From Aureococcus anophagefferens (Eukaryota > Sar > Pelagophyceae > Pelagomonadales > Pelagomonadaceae), in NCBI RefSeq assembly GCF_000186865.1, contig NW_008705564.1:1737168-1801167 (forward strand): DNA of 64,000 nucleotides, read 5' to 3'. Below the pieces are notes generated by a model. It searched no databases. It was not told where the DNA came from and was given only the letters and a program-made list of their open reading frames with translations. Positions 21,456 through 31,296 of this stretch are shown here, one piece after another. The position numbers and the translations under genes are program-made. Every line of letters starts with the position of its first letter. The first letter of the stretch is position 1.

Positions 21456-22826
21456 ATGGTCCAAACGAGAGACCTAAAAGTCCACGACCGCGCCGCGGGG
21501 GGCCGCACGGTCACCGTCGCTGCGGCGGACGCCGGCGTCTCCGTGCGCGTCGTGGTCCCGGACCAGTGGCTCGCGAGCGGCCGCTGCTGCGACATCCTCC
21601 TGGCGCGCTTCCTCGCGGCGCATGACCTCGCGCGCGACGCGCGCTACGACGACGGCTGCGAGATCCGCTTGCGCGTCCGCCGCGCGGGCCGCGCCGTCCG
21701 CTGTTCGACGCCGCTGTCGGACGTCGTCGGCCGCGGCGACGTCGCGGTCGACGTCGAGCGCGCCGCCGCCGCCGCCGCGCCGTCGGCGGACGCGGCGATC
21801 GACGTCGAGCGCGCCACCGCGGCCGCCGCGCCGTCGGCGGACGTCGCGGTCGACGTCGAGCGCGCCGCCGCGGCCGCCGCGCCGCTTCCGCCGCCCGCGA
21901 CGCGCGGCGGCCGGGGCCTCGTCGTGACCTTCGTCTCGGAGGCCTACGCGCCGCTGCTGCACCTCTGGCTGCGGTGCGTCGAGCGGTCGGCCGCGGCCGT
22001 CGAGGTCGCGATCGTCGCCCTCGACGGGCCCGCGCGCGCGGCGGCGGCCGCGTCGCTGGCGCTGCGGCCGTCGCTCCGGGGCCGCGTCGTCGAGCGGTCC
22101 TGCGCCGTCGACGGCGACGACGGCCGGCGGCGGCTCTGGAGCCTGCGGCTCGACGCGATCCAGGACGCGCTACGAGACGCGGAGGCGCGCGGCCTCGACT
22201 TCGTGCTCCACAGCGACGTCGACGCGTTCTGGATCGGCGACGCCTTCGCCGCCGCGGCCCGCCGGCTCGGGCGCCGGCTCGGTGCGTTCTCCGTGGACCT
22301 CGGCGGCCGCGCCGCGCGGCACAAGGGCTTCGCGCTCTGCCCCGGGTTCTTCCTGCTGCGCGTCGGCGCCGACGCGCGGGCCTTCGTCGCGGCGTGGGCC
22401 GCGGCCACCCGGGAGGAGCGCGACGACCAGAACGCGCTCAACTTCCTCGTCGACGACCGGCTCCTGAGCCGCGCGTGGCGCGCGACGGGCGAGGCCCGGC
22501 CCGCGGCGGGCCGGCGGCCCGCCGTCGCCGGCGCGCCGGACGCGGCGCTGGCGCTCCTGCCCTACGACGACTTCCAGCGGTGCCTCGCGAAGCACCCGCC
22601 GACGCGCGGCCGCCTGCCGACGCTGTGGCACCCGTGGCTCGACGCGACGCACTTCGCGCCCCGCGCCAAGGCCGAGCTCTGGGCCCTCGTCGTCGACGAG
22701 CTCCAGGCGGGGAGCACGGCCATCCTCGACGACTTCTACGCCGACTCCGCGCGCGCGTCGTCGACGCTGACGCCGCGCGCCATCGCCCGGCTCGCGCTGG
22801 GGCGGGCGCGGGCGGGCGTCACGTAA
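21456..22826 (+). CDS. Nucleotide-diphospho-sugar transferase-like protein (GT77-type)
   Basis: 456 residues, single exon. The C-terminal two thirds resemble nucleotide-diphospho-sugar transferases: a start such as LVVTFVSEAYAPLLHLWLRC, the DxD-type metal/sugar-nucleotide motif in FVLHSDVDAFWIG, GFFLLRVG, a DDQNALNFLV acceptor-side motif and a final LWHPWLDATHF. A Golgi or plastid glycosylation role is inferred, but no N-terminal membrane anchor is visible. The N-terminal 95 residues look like a separate small domain. Between the two lies a tandem repeat of about 16 residues (VDVERAAAAAAPSAD type), present three times at about 21740-21890. Confidence 0.72.
   Translation: MVQTRDLKVHDRAAGGRTVTVAAADAGVSVRVVVPDQWLASGRCCDILLARFLAAHDLARDARYDDGCEIRLRVRRAGRAVRCSTPLSDVVGRGDVAVDVERAAAAAAPSADAAIDVERATAAAAPSADVAVDVERAAAAAAPLPPPATRGGRGLVVTFVSEAYAPLLHLWLRCVERSAAAVEVAIVALDGPARAAAAASLALRPSLRGRVVERSCAVDGDDGRRRLWSLRLDAIQDALRDAEARGLDFVLHSDVDAFWIGDAFAAAARRLGRRLGAFSVDLGGRAARHKGFALCPGFFLLRVGADARAFVAAWAAATREERDDQNALNFLVDDRLLSRAWRATGEARPAAGRRPAVAGAPDAALALLPYDDFQRCLAKHPPTRGRLPTLWHPWLDATHFAPRAKAELWALVVDELQAGSTAILDDFYADSARASSTLTPRAIARLALGRARAGVT
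21740..21890 (+). repeat. Three in-frame tandem repeats in the glycosyltransferase-like gene
   Basis: There are three copies of a unit of about 48 bp encoding VAVDVERAAAAAAPSAD-like segments. They form an Ala-rich linker between the N-terminal domain and the transferase domain. Copy number is likely variable between strains. Confidence 0.85.
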
Positions 22827-22927
22827 AAATTAGGGTGCAACAAAAACTGCAACAATCAAAGCACAATTACCACAGTCGGAAGGAAGGAAATCACATGTTG
22901 GGCGCAAAAACGCGCCCGCCCGCAGCC

Positions 22928-23899
22928 ATGCGCCTCCTCCTCTTCGCGCTGGGCACGACAACAGCCCTCCGCGCGTCCTGGTCACCCATCACATCAAAAA
23001 TCCAGCCGTCGCCGCGGTCCGGGGCGGCGGCGACGGCGACCACGGACGGCTCCGTCTACCTCTTCGGCGGCTACGAGGAGGACGAGGCCGGCGCGCGCAC
23101 GGTCGTCGACGACCTCTGGCGCTACGACGCCGACGGCTGGACGCGCGTCGCCACGGGCGGCCCCGGCCCGCGGCTCTGCTCCGCCCTGGCGGCCGTCGGC
23201 GGCGAGCTGTTCCTCTTCGGGGGCTGGGACCCCGAGACCGAGGGCACGGGCGGCTCGATCCTCGACGACGTCTGGGCCTACGACATCGCCGCGGGGCGCT
23301 GGGAGAGCTGCGCGCCCGTGCCCGGCGGCCCCGCGTCGCGCCACGTCTGCTGCGCGCTCGCCGGCGGCGACGTCCTCGTCCACACGCATCGGTCGGAGAC
23401 GTCCGTGCTCCTCTTCGACGCCGCGACGCGCGAGTGGCGCGAGCAGGCGACCTCCGGCCCGGCGCCGTCGTCGCGCGGCCTCCACGTCGCCGCGGCCGTC
23501 GACGCGGGCGTCGTCGTCTTCGGCGGCGCCGACAAGTCGGGCGCCATGTGCGCCGACGCGTTCGTCCTCGACGTGGCCACCTGGACCTGGCGCGCCCTCG
23601 GCGCGACGGGGCCCGCGGGCCGCGCGGGCGCCGCGGCGGCGCCGCTCGACGCCACGTCCGTCGTCGTCGCCGGCGGCGCCGCGCGCGGCGACGACGGCGG
23701 CCTCGACCCGCTCGGCGACGTCTGGGTGCTCGACGTCGCCGCGGACGCGTGGCGGCGCGCCGACGCCTCGGGCGACTTCAAGCCGCGCAACGCCCTCGTG
23801 CTCTGCCCCTCCGGCGGCGGCTTCCTCGTCCACGGCGGCTGGCGCCCCTTCGTGGAGACCTACGGCGACACGCTCGCCCTCGACGTGAGCTCGTCCTAA
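22928..23899 (+). CDS. Secreted or organellar kelch-repeat protein
   Basis: 323 residues from the ATG at 22928, which begins a hydrophobic leader (MRLLLFALGTTTALRAS). An in-frame ATG at 22895 would add 11 residues. The rest is a series of kelch repeats, with VYLFGGYEEDE, LFLFGGWDPETEG, VVVFGGADKSG and VVVAGGAARGD at the start of successive blades and paired Trp residues (DLWRYD, DVWAYD, TWTWRA, DVWVLD). It would form a six-bladed beta-propeller for protein interaction. No catalytic motif is visible. The stop is 21 bases from the stop of the convergent oxygenase gene. Confidence 0.85.
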   Translation: MRLLLFALGTTTALRASWSPITSKIQPSPRSGAAATATTDGSVYLFGGYEEDEAGARTVVDDLWRYDADGWTRVATGGPGPRLCSALAAVGGELFLFGGWDPETEGTGGSILDDVWAYDIAAGRWESCAPVPGGPASRHVCCALAGGDVLVHTHRSETSVLLFDAATREWREQATSGPAPSSRGLHVAAAVDAGVVVFGGADKSGAMCADAFVLDVATWTWRALGATGPAGRAGAAAAPLDATSVVVAGGAARGDDGGLDPLGDVWVLDVAADAWRRADASGDFKPRNALVLCPSGGGFLVHGGWRPFVETYGDTLALDVSSS

Positions 23900-23920
23900 G
23901 CGCGGCTTGGTAGGCCTCCA

Positions 23921-25192
23921 TTAGCTCGCCCGAAGCGCGGCCCGGCGCCGCGCGAGCTCGCGCCGGGCGCCGTCGTCGAGCCGGGCCTCCGCGGCCGCGT
24001 TGGCCGCGGCGTCGAGAGCGAGCCTGGGCAGCAAAAGGGTGCGACATTCCCAACTCAGTCAGGCTTCAAAGGCTCCGATCTCGGTCGTTTTCCGCTCGTT
24101 TCGGCTGATTTTTGGACGAGCGATCATCTCTCGGAGCGCTCTCGACGCGTGGGCGCTTTTTCCGGAACGCACGCGCGCGGAACACTCACGTTGAAGCGAC
24201 GTTGAATCTCTCTTGTCCTGCCCAGGCGCTCGCGCGGCGTCGACGGCGCCGTCGTTCGGGAACGCGTCCCGGAAGCTCCGCGCGTAGTCGTCGGCGTGGA
24301 GGAGCTTGACGAGGGCGTGCTCGACGTCGGGCGCGCGGCGGCCCGCGGCGTCGGGGAGCCGGAGCGCGCCGTCGGCGGCGAACCAGAACGACGCGAGCGG
24401 CCGCGACCCGCGGCGCAGCGGGAGCGTGCGGTGGAGCGTCGCGCGCGACGAGAAGAGGACGAGCGTGTCGCGCCGCGGCGGCACGTCGACGGCGCCCGCG
24501 CCGCCGGCGCGGTAGAGCCGGAGCTCGCCGCCGTCCTCCGGCCCCCAGTCGTCCGCGAGGTAGAGGATGCCCGTGACGACGCGCCCCGTCGCCTCCGTCG
24601 TGTCGAAGTGGGCCGGGAAGCAGCCCCCCGGCCCGTGGCGCGCGGCCTTGACCTCGTCGACGCGCAACGCCGAACCGCCGAGCGCCGCGCCGAGCCGCGA
24701 CCCCAGGACGCGCGCCGCGCCGCCGCCGAAGTCGCGGAGCGCGGGGCAGAGGCCCCGCAGCGCGACGACGGACGGGTCGTCGAGCACGGGCGCGCCCTTG
24801 GACGCGAGCTCCAGCTCCTCGACGCCGACCTTGGCCCGGATCGTCCGCGCGCCGCCTCCGGTCCGCAGCGCGTTCGGGGAAGCGCGCAGCAGCGACTGCG
24901 CGGCCGCGTTCTCGACGTCGTTGCCGAGCTTCGCCGCCAGAGCGCCGCCCGTGGCGCCGGTGACGACGACGAAGCCCTCGGACTTCAGCGCCGCCGCGCA
25001 GCGCGCCGCGTCGACGCCGGGCCAGGGGTCGCCGCCGCGCGCCTCCTCCTCGCCGTCGGACGACGCGTCGCAGCCGACGAGCGCCCAGAAGTCCTCCTCG
25101 TCCGAGCTGCCATCGAACCCGACGACCGCCTCCTCCTCCTCGTCCGCGGCGAAGCCCGCCTGCGCAGGCCGTGCCTCGAGGAGGCAAGCCAT
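23921..25192 (-). CDS. 2OG-Fe(II) oxygenase (prolyl 4-hydroxylase-like)
   Basis: Exons 25192-24234 and 24023-23921 give 353 residues ending ALDAAANAAAEARL...RAAALRAS-like (helical tail). The double-stranded beta-helix core has the iron ligands in HFD (His195, Asp197) and LHRTLPL (His254), with Arg264 (RGSRPLASFWF) expected to bind 2-oxoglutarate. GILYLADDWGPEDGGEL is typical of P4Hc/2OG-FeII enzymes. The N-terminal 60 residues are acidic and repetitive. The substrate is unknown. A family A introner interrupts the gene; it is inserted in the orientation opposite to transcription, yet a GC donor and AG acceptor still join the frames precisely (210 nt). The start at 25192 is the first Met with family-like composition; an ATG at 25276 lies upstream in frame. 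Confidence 0.85.
24024..24225 (+). mobile_element. Introner element, family A, antisense to its host gene
   Basis: This 202-bp element has ends CTGGGCAGCAAAAG and CTTGTCCTGCCCAG and a core close to the other family A copies, plus a small insertion near 24050. Its orientation is + while the gene is on the - strand. Read on the - strand, the donor is GC in GCGAGCGC (24233-24226) and the acceptor is CCCAG ending at 24024, a 210-nt intron. The flanking 8-mers (GCGAGCGC and GCTCGCTC) match at only five of eight positions, so the target duplication has decayed or the site was altered. Confidence 0.85.
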
Positions 25193-25431
25193 CGCCTTAC
25201 ACCCCAAAGCTGGTTGAAGCCTCCTTGAAGGCCAATTTAGCCGAGTTGACGTCCCCGTGCGCGCCCCCTTGCTCATTTCAACCGCCGGACGCTAAACTGA
25301 ACCGCGTTAAAGCACCTCCTGCGCATGTTATGGTCGTGGGGTTGCCCCACAGGGGCGGGTCCGGTGCCGTCTTAGAAAGGACCCAGGACGCGGCGAAGTT
25401 GGGCCGGCTTTGAGACGACAGGATGCCCGTC

Positions 25432-26760
25432 TCAGGCTATGGGAATCCTGTCTGCGCGCGATCCAAGAACCACTTCTGCAGCAGTTTCCACGGGCTCGAT
25501 AGAAGTGACACATGCAGAGTTGCCGTCAAGGCCGAAACCGTTCGCGCACGACCGAATGACAGCGCCATCGAGGCTTCCGTCATGAGGGTGGATGAGCATG
25601 TTCGATGTGTCCGGTTCCTGCTCGAAGAGGCGTTTGGCGTAGCCGGGGAACTCGTCGCTGCCGAGGTATTCTTCGTCGTCGGCCGCCCCGGCGACGTCGA
25701 GGAGGTGCACGCGTAGGACCCCGGGAATCGTCATCATGTTGTTATCTGCCTCATCGTCCTCGACGTACCGCAGCATGAATTCATTCTCTGCGTAAAACCA
25801 ATCGAACGGCGCGGCGCAGAGCCGCCAGACGAGTTGCAGGAGATCTCGCGGACGCCACGCTCCCGCGCCCTCGTCGCCGGATACCAGCTCGGCGAATTCC
25901 AAACATGCCGCCTGGCACAGGGCCCCGCGAGCATAGGTCTCCCCCTCCTGGCAGCCCTCGACCATGTATTCCCAGCGGCAGAGAGTTGCCCACGCGAGTC
26001 GGTCGTCGCCGCCGCGGCGAACGCGGACCGACCCCGAAAAGTAGTAGTCGTCCGGCCCTGACTCCTCGAGGCCCTCGGGGGCGCGAATCTTCTTCTCGCC
26101 AAACGTGAGATGCACCTGCGCCTCTCGGAAGGCCGCGACGCACTTGTAGTCGCGGATTTCGCCGAGCGGATTCCTCCCGTCCGGCATCATCCCGTCTGCA
26201 CGCTCTCCATCAAATGGCGCATCCTCGTACTCCTCGGGCGCCCACGGACCGTGTGGACCGGCGTCGCGTCCGAAGTCAGTGGCGACAAGAAACGGATGCT
26301 CGTCGAAATCGCGCTCGTCCGAGCGAACAAACCAGCCCCATTGACGAGAATAAGAGCACTCCATGATCTCGGCCCGAGCCGCCTCGTCGTGCACGCCCTC
26401 TGCAATGGCATCATTCTCCGTCGTCGTCCAGCTTTGCGCCTCGCCGAACTTCTCGAGCGCGTGACGCGCTTGCTCCGTCGCCGCCTCGAGGTCCAAGCGG
26501 TACTCTGGCTGTGGTCCAGATTCGGTGGCCGCAGGCTTCGTCTTCTTCGCCGGCGGCTTCGCAGGCTTCTTCGCCGCCGGCTTCTTCTTCGCCGGCGGCG
26601 CAGGCTGCCGCTCGTCGGCGGCCGCAGGCTTCTTCTTCTTCGCGGGCTTCTTCTGCTTCGCCGGCGGCGCGGGCTGCCCCTCGTCCGAGTCCCGCGCTGG
26701 CGCCGCTCGCACGCGCTTCGACTGGAGGATGTTCGCGGCGTCGATCTCGCCGCCTGCCAT
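25432..26760 (-). CDS. Unknown protein with Lys/Pro/Ala-rich repetitive N-terminus
   Basis: 442 residues, single exon, not recognised. Residues 25-85 are a basic repeat of Pro-Pro-Ala-Lys-Lys type units (ERQPAPPAKKK and variants), histone-H1-like and likely disordered or DNA/RNA-binding. The remainder is an ordered acidic domain rich in Trp, Phe and Tyr (for example YSRQWGWFVRSDERDFDEHPF, FDWFYAENEFMLRYV) with no motif I can name. Visible GC content is lower than in the adjoining genes. It lies in a run of three genes on the - strand, 76 bases downstream of the ankyrin/U-box gene. Confidence 0.7.
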   Translation of the reverse strand: MAGGEIDAANILQSKRVRAAPARDSDEGQPAPPAKQKKPAKKKKPAAADERQPAPPAKKKPAAKKPAKPPAKKTKPAATESGPQPEYRLDLEAATEQARHALEKFGEAQSWTTTENDAIAEGVHDEAARAEIMECSYSRQWGWFVRSDERDFDEHPFLVATDFGRDAGPHGPWAPEEYEDAPFDGERADGMMPDGRNPLGEIRDYKCVAAFREAQVHLTFGEKKIRAPEGLEESGPDDYYFSGSVRVRRGGDDRLAWATLCRWEYMVEGCQEGETYARGALCQAACLEFAELVSGDEGAGAWRPRDLLQLVWRLCAAPFDWFYAENEFMLRYVEDDEADNNMMTIPGVLRVHLLDVAGAADDEEYLGSDEFPGYAKRLFEQEPDTSNMLIHPHDGSLDGAVIRSCANGFGLDGNSACVTSIEPVETAAEVVLGSRADRIPIA

Positions 26761-26836
26761 GCTCGAGCAACCGGTACTTTAGAACTTGGAGGTCGGCGGA
26801 GCCCTGCAAGTTTCCAAGTTTGCCGGGCAAGTTTCC

Positions 26837-29122
26837 TTACGCGTCCTCGGGGTCTCGTCGTCGCTGCTGGGCGGCCCGCGTCGGCGAGGGCGGCGCGCCG
26901 CCGGCGCGCTTGCACTCGTCGTGCCACTCCTGGATGTCGGAGCGCATGGAGTGGTTCGGCACGAGCATCTTGTGGGGGAAGACCTCGCCCGTGACCGGCG
27001 ACGTGTCGTTCGTCGTGAGCCAGGCGGCGATGAAGGAGCGCTCGAACGTGTTGCCGCAGGCGCAGACGACGGGCTCGCGCATGACGTCCATGGAGATGGG
27101 GCAGTGCCAGGACGCGCGCGCGGCGACGGGCAGCGCGGCGACGGGCGGCGGCCGCGCCGCGCCCGGCCGGTCGCGCGCGGCGGCGACGGCGCAGAGGATG
27201 CGCCGCCGGGGCCCCGTCGGGACGCCCATCTGCACGTAGTCGTCGCAGGTCAGGTACGGCAGCGACGCGCCGTCGATCTCGTGCTGGCGGAAGCGCGGCA
27301 GCAGCCGCAGGAGGTCCAGCCCCCGCAGGAGCCCAACCACCGCCGCGTCGTCGTCGGCCTCGGGCGGCGCCGGCGCGTCGTCGTCGCTCCCCGGCGCCGG
27401 CGCGGCGTCGCCCTCGGACGACGCGTCGGACTCGCGCCGCGCGGGCGCCGCGGCCTCGGGCGGCGGCGCCGCGGCCTCGGGCGCGGCCTCGGCCGCGGGC
27501 GCCTTGGCGCCCTTCTTCCGGCGCTTCCGCTTGGGCTTGGGCCGCGGCGCGCCCGCGGGCGTCGTCGGCTCCGCGGGGTCCGGCGCGTCCGCGGACCCGC
27601 CGTCGCCGAGGCTCAACAGGTCGCGCGCGGCCGCGTCCGCGTCGCGGATCGGCGCCAGCGTCGCGCGCGCCTCCTCGAGCAGGAACCGCAGCTGGGCGGC
27701 CTTGGCCGTGCCCGACTGCGCCTTCTCCAGCGCCCTGGCGAGCTCGTCGTCGACGGCGCCGTGGTCGAAGCGCGCGCCGCCGCGCGACGCCTCCGTCGCG
27801 GCCGTGACCCAGTGGTCCACGTAGGCCCGCGCCGTCGCCCCCGCGTCCTCGAGGCGCTTCCGCCGGCTCAGCCGCGCCAGGTCGTGGAGCGGGTCCGCGC
27901 CGGCCGCGAGGAGCCGCGCGGCCGCGTCCGCGTGGTCGTGGTGCAGCGCGAAGCACAGGGGCGTCGCGCCCGCCGCGTTCTCGACGTCGACGGCCGCGCC
28001 GGACTCGAGGAGCGACGCGACGCAGGAGCCGTGGCCCTGGAGCGCCGCCGCGTGGAGGCACCGGAGCCGCTTGCCGGGCACCGCCGCGTCCGGGTCCGCG
28101 CCGCCCGCCAACAGCGCCGCGAGCGTCTTCGGCCGCCCGGCGGCGGCCGCCGCGTAGGCCCCCGCCGCGGCGTCGTCCGCCGTCGCGCCGTGGCCCCGCA
28201 GCTCGTCGCACAAAGCCGCGGCGCAGTCGTCGTCGAAGAAGCCGTCGCCGGCGACGGCGAGCAGGCACGGCTTGCCCTCGCGGTTCCGCGCGCCCCCGAC
28301 GGCCCGGTCCTGGTCCGCCCGCGCGTAGGCGAGCAGGCGCCGCGCGACGGCGACCTTGGGCCCCCGGTTCTTTTTGCGGGTCGCGCCGGAGAGGCAGCCC
28401 GCGAAGGGCGCGTCGCCGCCGCGCGTGCCCCGCGGCGACAGCGCCGCGAAGAGCGCCGTCGCGACCACATCTAAATCCGCGCCCGCGCCGTCGTCGTTGG
28501 CGACGACGACGACGCGGCCGTGCCGGGGCTCGAGCAGCGGGCTCGACGCGTCGACGGCGACGACGAGCGGCACGGCGCCGCTCGCGAGGCACCGGTCGAC
28601 CTCGGCGCCGCGGCCCCGCGCCGCCGCGGCGACGAGGGCGCCGGAGTAGAAGGCCGTCGCCTCGTCGCAGGCGCTCAGGCCCGCGGCGAGCGCGCCGCCG
28701 AGGTCCGCGGGCGCGGGCTTCGCGTTTGGCGGCCTCGCGGACCGCGCGCGCACGCACGAGTCGTCGTCCCGCGGGCACGCGACGTCGCCGCCCGACTCCA
28801 GCGTCACGCGGTAGGGGCAGCGCGCGCCGGGGGGCCACTCGCGCGCGGGGCACCGGACCGCGGCGACGACGCCGCGCCGCCAGTCGCCGCCGAGCCGCCC
28901 TTGGTCGTCGCCGACGAGGACGTCGACGGCGTCGCCGACGGCGAAGCGGAGCGGCCGGTCCTGCGCGACGTCGGCCGGGGCCTCCCAGGGGTGCGCGCCC
29001 CCGTCGGCCTTGGGGCCCAGGGACTGGACGAAGCGGTTGAGGCCGCTGAAGAGGCTCGCGCTCTCGCTGTCGCTGTCCGAGTCGGCGTCCGTGAATTTGT
29101 CCCACTTGCTGTAGTCGCACAT
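26837..29122 (-). CDS. Ankyrin repeat, SAM and U-box E3 ubiquitin ligase
   Basis: 761 residues, single exon. Domains in order: an acidic Ser/Asp N-terminus; a small beta-barrel-like segment (VGDAVDVLVGDD ... DWRRGVVAAV ... YRVTLESG) similar to MIB/HERC2-type or Agenet/SH3-like modules; ankyrin repeats at about residues 150-430 (e.g. LHAAALQGHGSCVASLLESG, TPLCFALHHDHADAAARLL); a charged linker with a Lys/Arg-rich stretch; a SAM domain (VVGLLRGLDLLRLLPRFRQ ... GVPTGPRRRIL); and a C-terminal U-box (WHCPISMDVMREPVVCACG, ERSFIAAWL, SPVTGEVFP). The U-box recruits E2 enzymes, so this is a ubiquitin ligase with ankyrin/SAM substrate or scaffold contacts. No intron is needed. Confidence 0.88.
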   Translation of the reverse strand: MCDYSKWDKFTDADSDSDSESASLFSGLNRFVQSLGPKADGGAHPWEAPADVAQDRPLRFAVGDAVDVLVGDDQGRLGGDWRRGVVAAVRCPAREWPPGARCPYRVTLESGGDVACPRDDDSCVRARSARPPNAKPAPADLGGALAAGLSACDEATAFYSGALVAAAARGRGAEVDRCLASGAVPLVVAVDASSPLLEPRHGRVVVVANDDGAGADLDVVATALFAALSPRGTRGGDAPFAGCLSGATRKKNRGPKVAVARRLLAYARADQDRAVGGARNREGKPCLLAVAGDGFFDDDCAAALCDELRGHGATADDAAAGAYAAAAAGRPKTLAALLAGGADPDAAVPGKRLRCLHAAALQGHGSCVASLLESGAAVDVENAAGATPLCFALHHDHADAAARLLAAGADPLHDLARLSRRKRLEDAGATARAYVDHWVTAATEASRGGARFDHGAVDDELARALEKAQSGTAKAAQLRFLLEEARATLAPIRDADAAARDLLSLGDGGSADAPDPAEPTTPAGAPRPKPKRKRRKKGAKAPAAEAAPEAAAPPPEAAAPARRESDASSEGDAAPAPGSDDDAPAPPEADDDAAVVGLLRGLDLLRLLPRFRQHEIDGASLPYLTCDDYVQMGVPTGPRRRILCAVAAARDRPGAARPPPVAALPVAARASWHCPISMDVMREPVVCACGNTFERSFIAAWLTTNDTSPVTGEVFPHKMLVPNHSMRSDIQEWHDECKRAGGAPPSPTRAAQQRRRDPEDA

Positions 29123-29328
29123 CGTCGCCGGCGGTCTCCGGGGGACCTGGGGGCGCGACCGGCGGGGGCGAACGACGCGAGACGGTAGACGGCCACAGCG
29201 TCCGACGCCCGATTCGAATGCTAGTATGAGGCTGCCCGGGTGATGCTTTCTTCAACTTGACTTCACACACTTCGCGCACTACTTCGCGCGCTGGTGCTGC
29301 CCCGCCAGCAAGCAGGCCACCGCGGGCC

Positions 29329-30342
29329 ATGGCGACGAAGAAGAAGGACGCGAAGCGGCCGGAGCTGCCGAAGAAGAAGGCCGTGCTCATCGAGGACATC
29401 ACGCCCGACATCCTCTTGGATCTGACGCCGGAGCAGCTCAAGGAGCAGCTCGACCTGCGCCACCTCGACGACCAGGGGCGCCGCAAGCCGCAGTCCCAGC
29501 GCGAGCCCTGCCCGACGCAGGACTTCGGCGGCTGCCTCTGCTACCAGATCGGCCCCAACAGCTGGTACCACCTCCCCGAGGACTGCCCGCACCACGACGC
29601 GCCGTCGACGGCCTACAGGCTCCGGGAGCAGCTCGAGCGCTACGACGAGCTGCTGGCCGTCGTGACGCCGCGCACGGAGGCGCGGAACAAGGCCGCCGCC
29701 GACGCCGAGGCCGCCGCGGCCGCGGGCCAGGAGGAGAAGGCCTACGACCCGCTCTACGACTGGAGCCTCTACTGCCGCGAGGACCACCCGCGGTGGCTCC
29801 AGTACAAGCGCGAGCGGGCCATGCGCGAGGCCGCCAAGGCCGCGGGCAAGATCCCCGACGGCACGCTGTCCTTCGACGGCGTCGACCGCTACGGCGCGGA
29901 CGACCCCTTCCTCTACGGCTCGTACCGGCCGGAGGAGTACAACGAGTTCCACCGGCGCTTCCCCCAGGTCTACACCTTCGAGGGCGAAGAGCCGCCGCCG
30001 CCGCCGCCGCCGCCGGACGACCTTTCCGAGGCCGCGGCGCCCGCCGCGGCGCCGGGCGACGGGACGGCCGCGGACGGCGGCGCCGCGGCGCCCGCGCCCG
30101 CGGCCGCGCGCGCGGCGCCCGCGCCCGCCGCGGCCGTCGAGGCCCCGGCGGCCGAGGCCCCGGCGCCCCCGGCCGTCGAGGCCCCGGCGCCGGCGCCCGG
30201 CGCCAACCTCCGCCTCGAGCTCCCGCCGCCGGGCGCCGAGGCCCGCGCGCCCGCCGCGCGGCCGGGCACGCCCGTGACGCCCGTGCCGGAGTCGTGCGTC
30301 CCGGACCCGAACTTCTTCGACCTCGAGGACGGGCTGGACTAA
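29329..30342 (+). CDS. Unknown Pro/Ala-rich protein
   Basis: 337 residues in one exon. The N-terminus is basic (MATKKKDAKRPELPKKK), followed by an acidic helical segment and an ordered part rich in aromatic residues (CYQIGPNSWYHLPEDCPHH, YDPLYDWSLYCREDHPRW, LYGSYRPEEYNEFHRRFPQ). From about residue 222 it has eight prolines and then a long Ala/Pro-rich linker, and it ends in an acidic FFDLEDGLD. The Cys/His content of the middle suggests a metal-binding or disulfide module, but I do not recognise the family. It is head to head with the ankyrin/U-box gene, with about 200 bases between their starts. Confidence 0.7.
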   Translation: MATKKKDAKRPELPKKKAVLIEDITPDILLDLTPEQLKEQLDLRHLDDQGRRKPQSQREPCPTQDFGGCLCYQIGPNSWYHLPEDCPHHDAPSTAYRLREQLERYDELLAVVTPRTEARNKAAADAEAAAAAGQEEKAYDPLYDWSLYCREDHPRWLQYKRERAMREAAKAAGKIPDGTLSFDGVDRYGADDPFLYGSYRPEEYNEFHRRFPQVYTFEGEEPPPPPPPPDDLSEAAAPAAAPGDGTAADGGAAAPAPAAARAAPAPAAAVEAPAAEAPAPPAVEAPAPAPGANLRLELPPPGAEARAPAARPGTPVTPVPESCVPDPNFFDLEDGLD

Positions 30343-30391
30343 GAAAAGTGTGTGTGTGGTGGCTCTTAGGTGGATCTGCATTGAGGGGGGT

Positions 30392-30560
30392 CAGTGGCGC
30401 CCTCGGCGCCCTCGGCGCCCTCGGGACGAGGGCGCCGCCCCCTCGGCCGACGCCCTCGGACCCTCGGACGGCGGATCGGCGCCCTCGGACGAGGACTCGG
30501 CCGTCGGACGAGCGCACGGCCGTCGGACGAGCGCACGTCCATCGGACGAGGGCGGCGAAC
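30392..30560 (+). repeat. Minisatellite of CCCTCGG(A/C)CG units, copy 1
   Basis: About a dozen imperfect repeats of a 9-12 bp unit (GCGCCCTCGG, ACCCTCGGACG, GTCGGACGAGCGCAC). The tract contains both the unit and its approximate complement (CCGAGGG/CCCTCGG), so it can fold on itself. Confidence 0.8.
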
Positions 30561-31296
30561 CGTTGGTGACCCCCGGGCGCTGGATGTCCGGGCTGCATGA
30601 TTGATGACAGGCTTTGCACCCGCGCCGCTCAGCGAATACGCGGAGATGCGCAACGATCTCAGTGGCTGCATGGGCCGCATCCTGACGGACGACGCGCCGG
30701 TGAAAACGGGACGTCCAGGCGATGGCGTCGGGGAACAGGCGGGCGATTCTCAGAGGCTCGGGTGGGGCGCGCTCGACGCCTCCCAACCCATCGACTCGTT
30801 TCGAGTCACTGCAGCATCGGGAATCGTTCGTCGTCACCCAGGCGTCGTCTCGGTACAAGGGCTGGGTCGTGAGACTCGAAATCGTCGAGTTCGTCCGGTC
30901 GGGGCTCGGGCGCCGCGGCGGTCCGACGGAGACTCCGTGATGATCCACGGCAGCACCAGCGTCAGCAGCCAGGAGAGATCATCCCTGGCCGCCCCCGGGC
31001 CACGCTCCATCATCGACTGGGGCGACTGCGCGGCCTAGGACCGACAGGACCTCGTGCCCGCGCCGACGTGTAGGCAGCCCACGGCGCCGCGAGGGGAAAG
31101 CGCCGCACGGCCGCCGCTCTTGGCTGCGCCCCGTCTCGGGGACCGTCGCGACCGTGGGCGTCAATGCCGGCACCCACGGCGCGCCCAGGGACGCCCAAGG
31201 GCTGCGCCTTTGGGCTGCCGCCCCCCCTCATAACCTTAAAACGACGGATGGCCGAAGGGCTGCTGATCGGCCGGGCGTGCCTTGGCCAATCAGCGG

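Noticed and set aside
30601..31038. A 145-codon open frame in the 30.6-31.0 kb region
   Set aside because: Composition is Arg/Ser/Gly-rich and irregular, there is an equally long frame on the other strand, and the stretch is bounded by minisatellites. No protein feature supports it.
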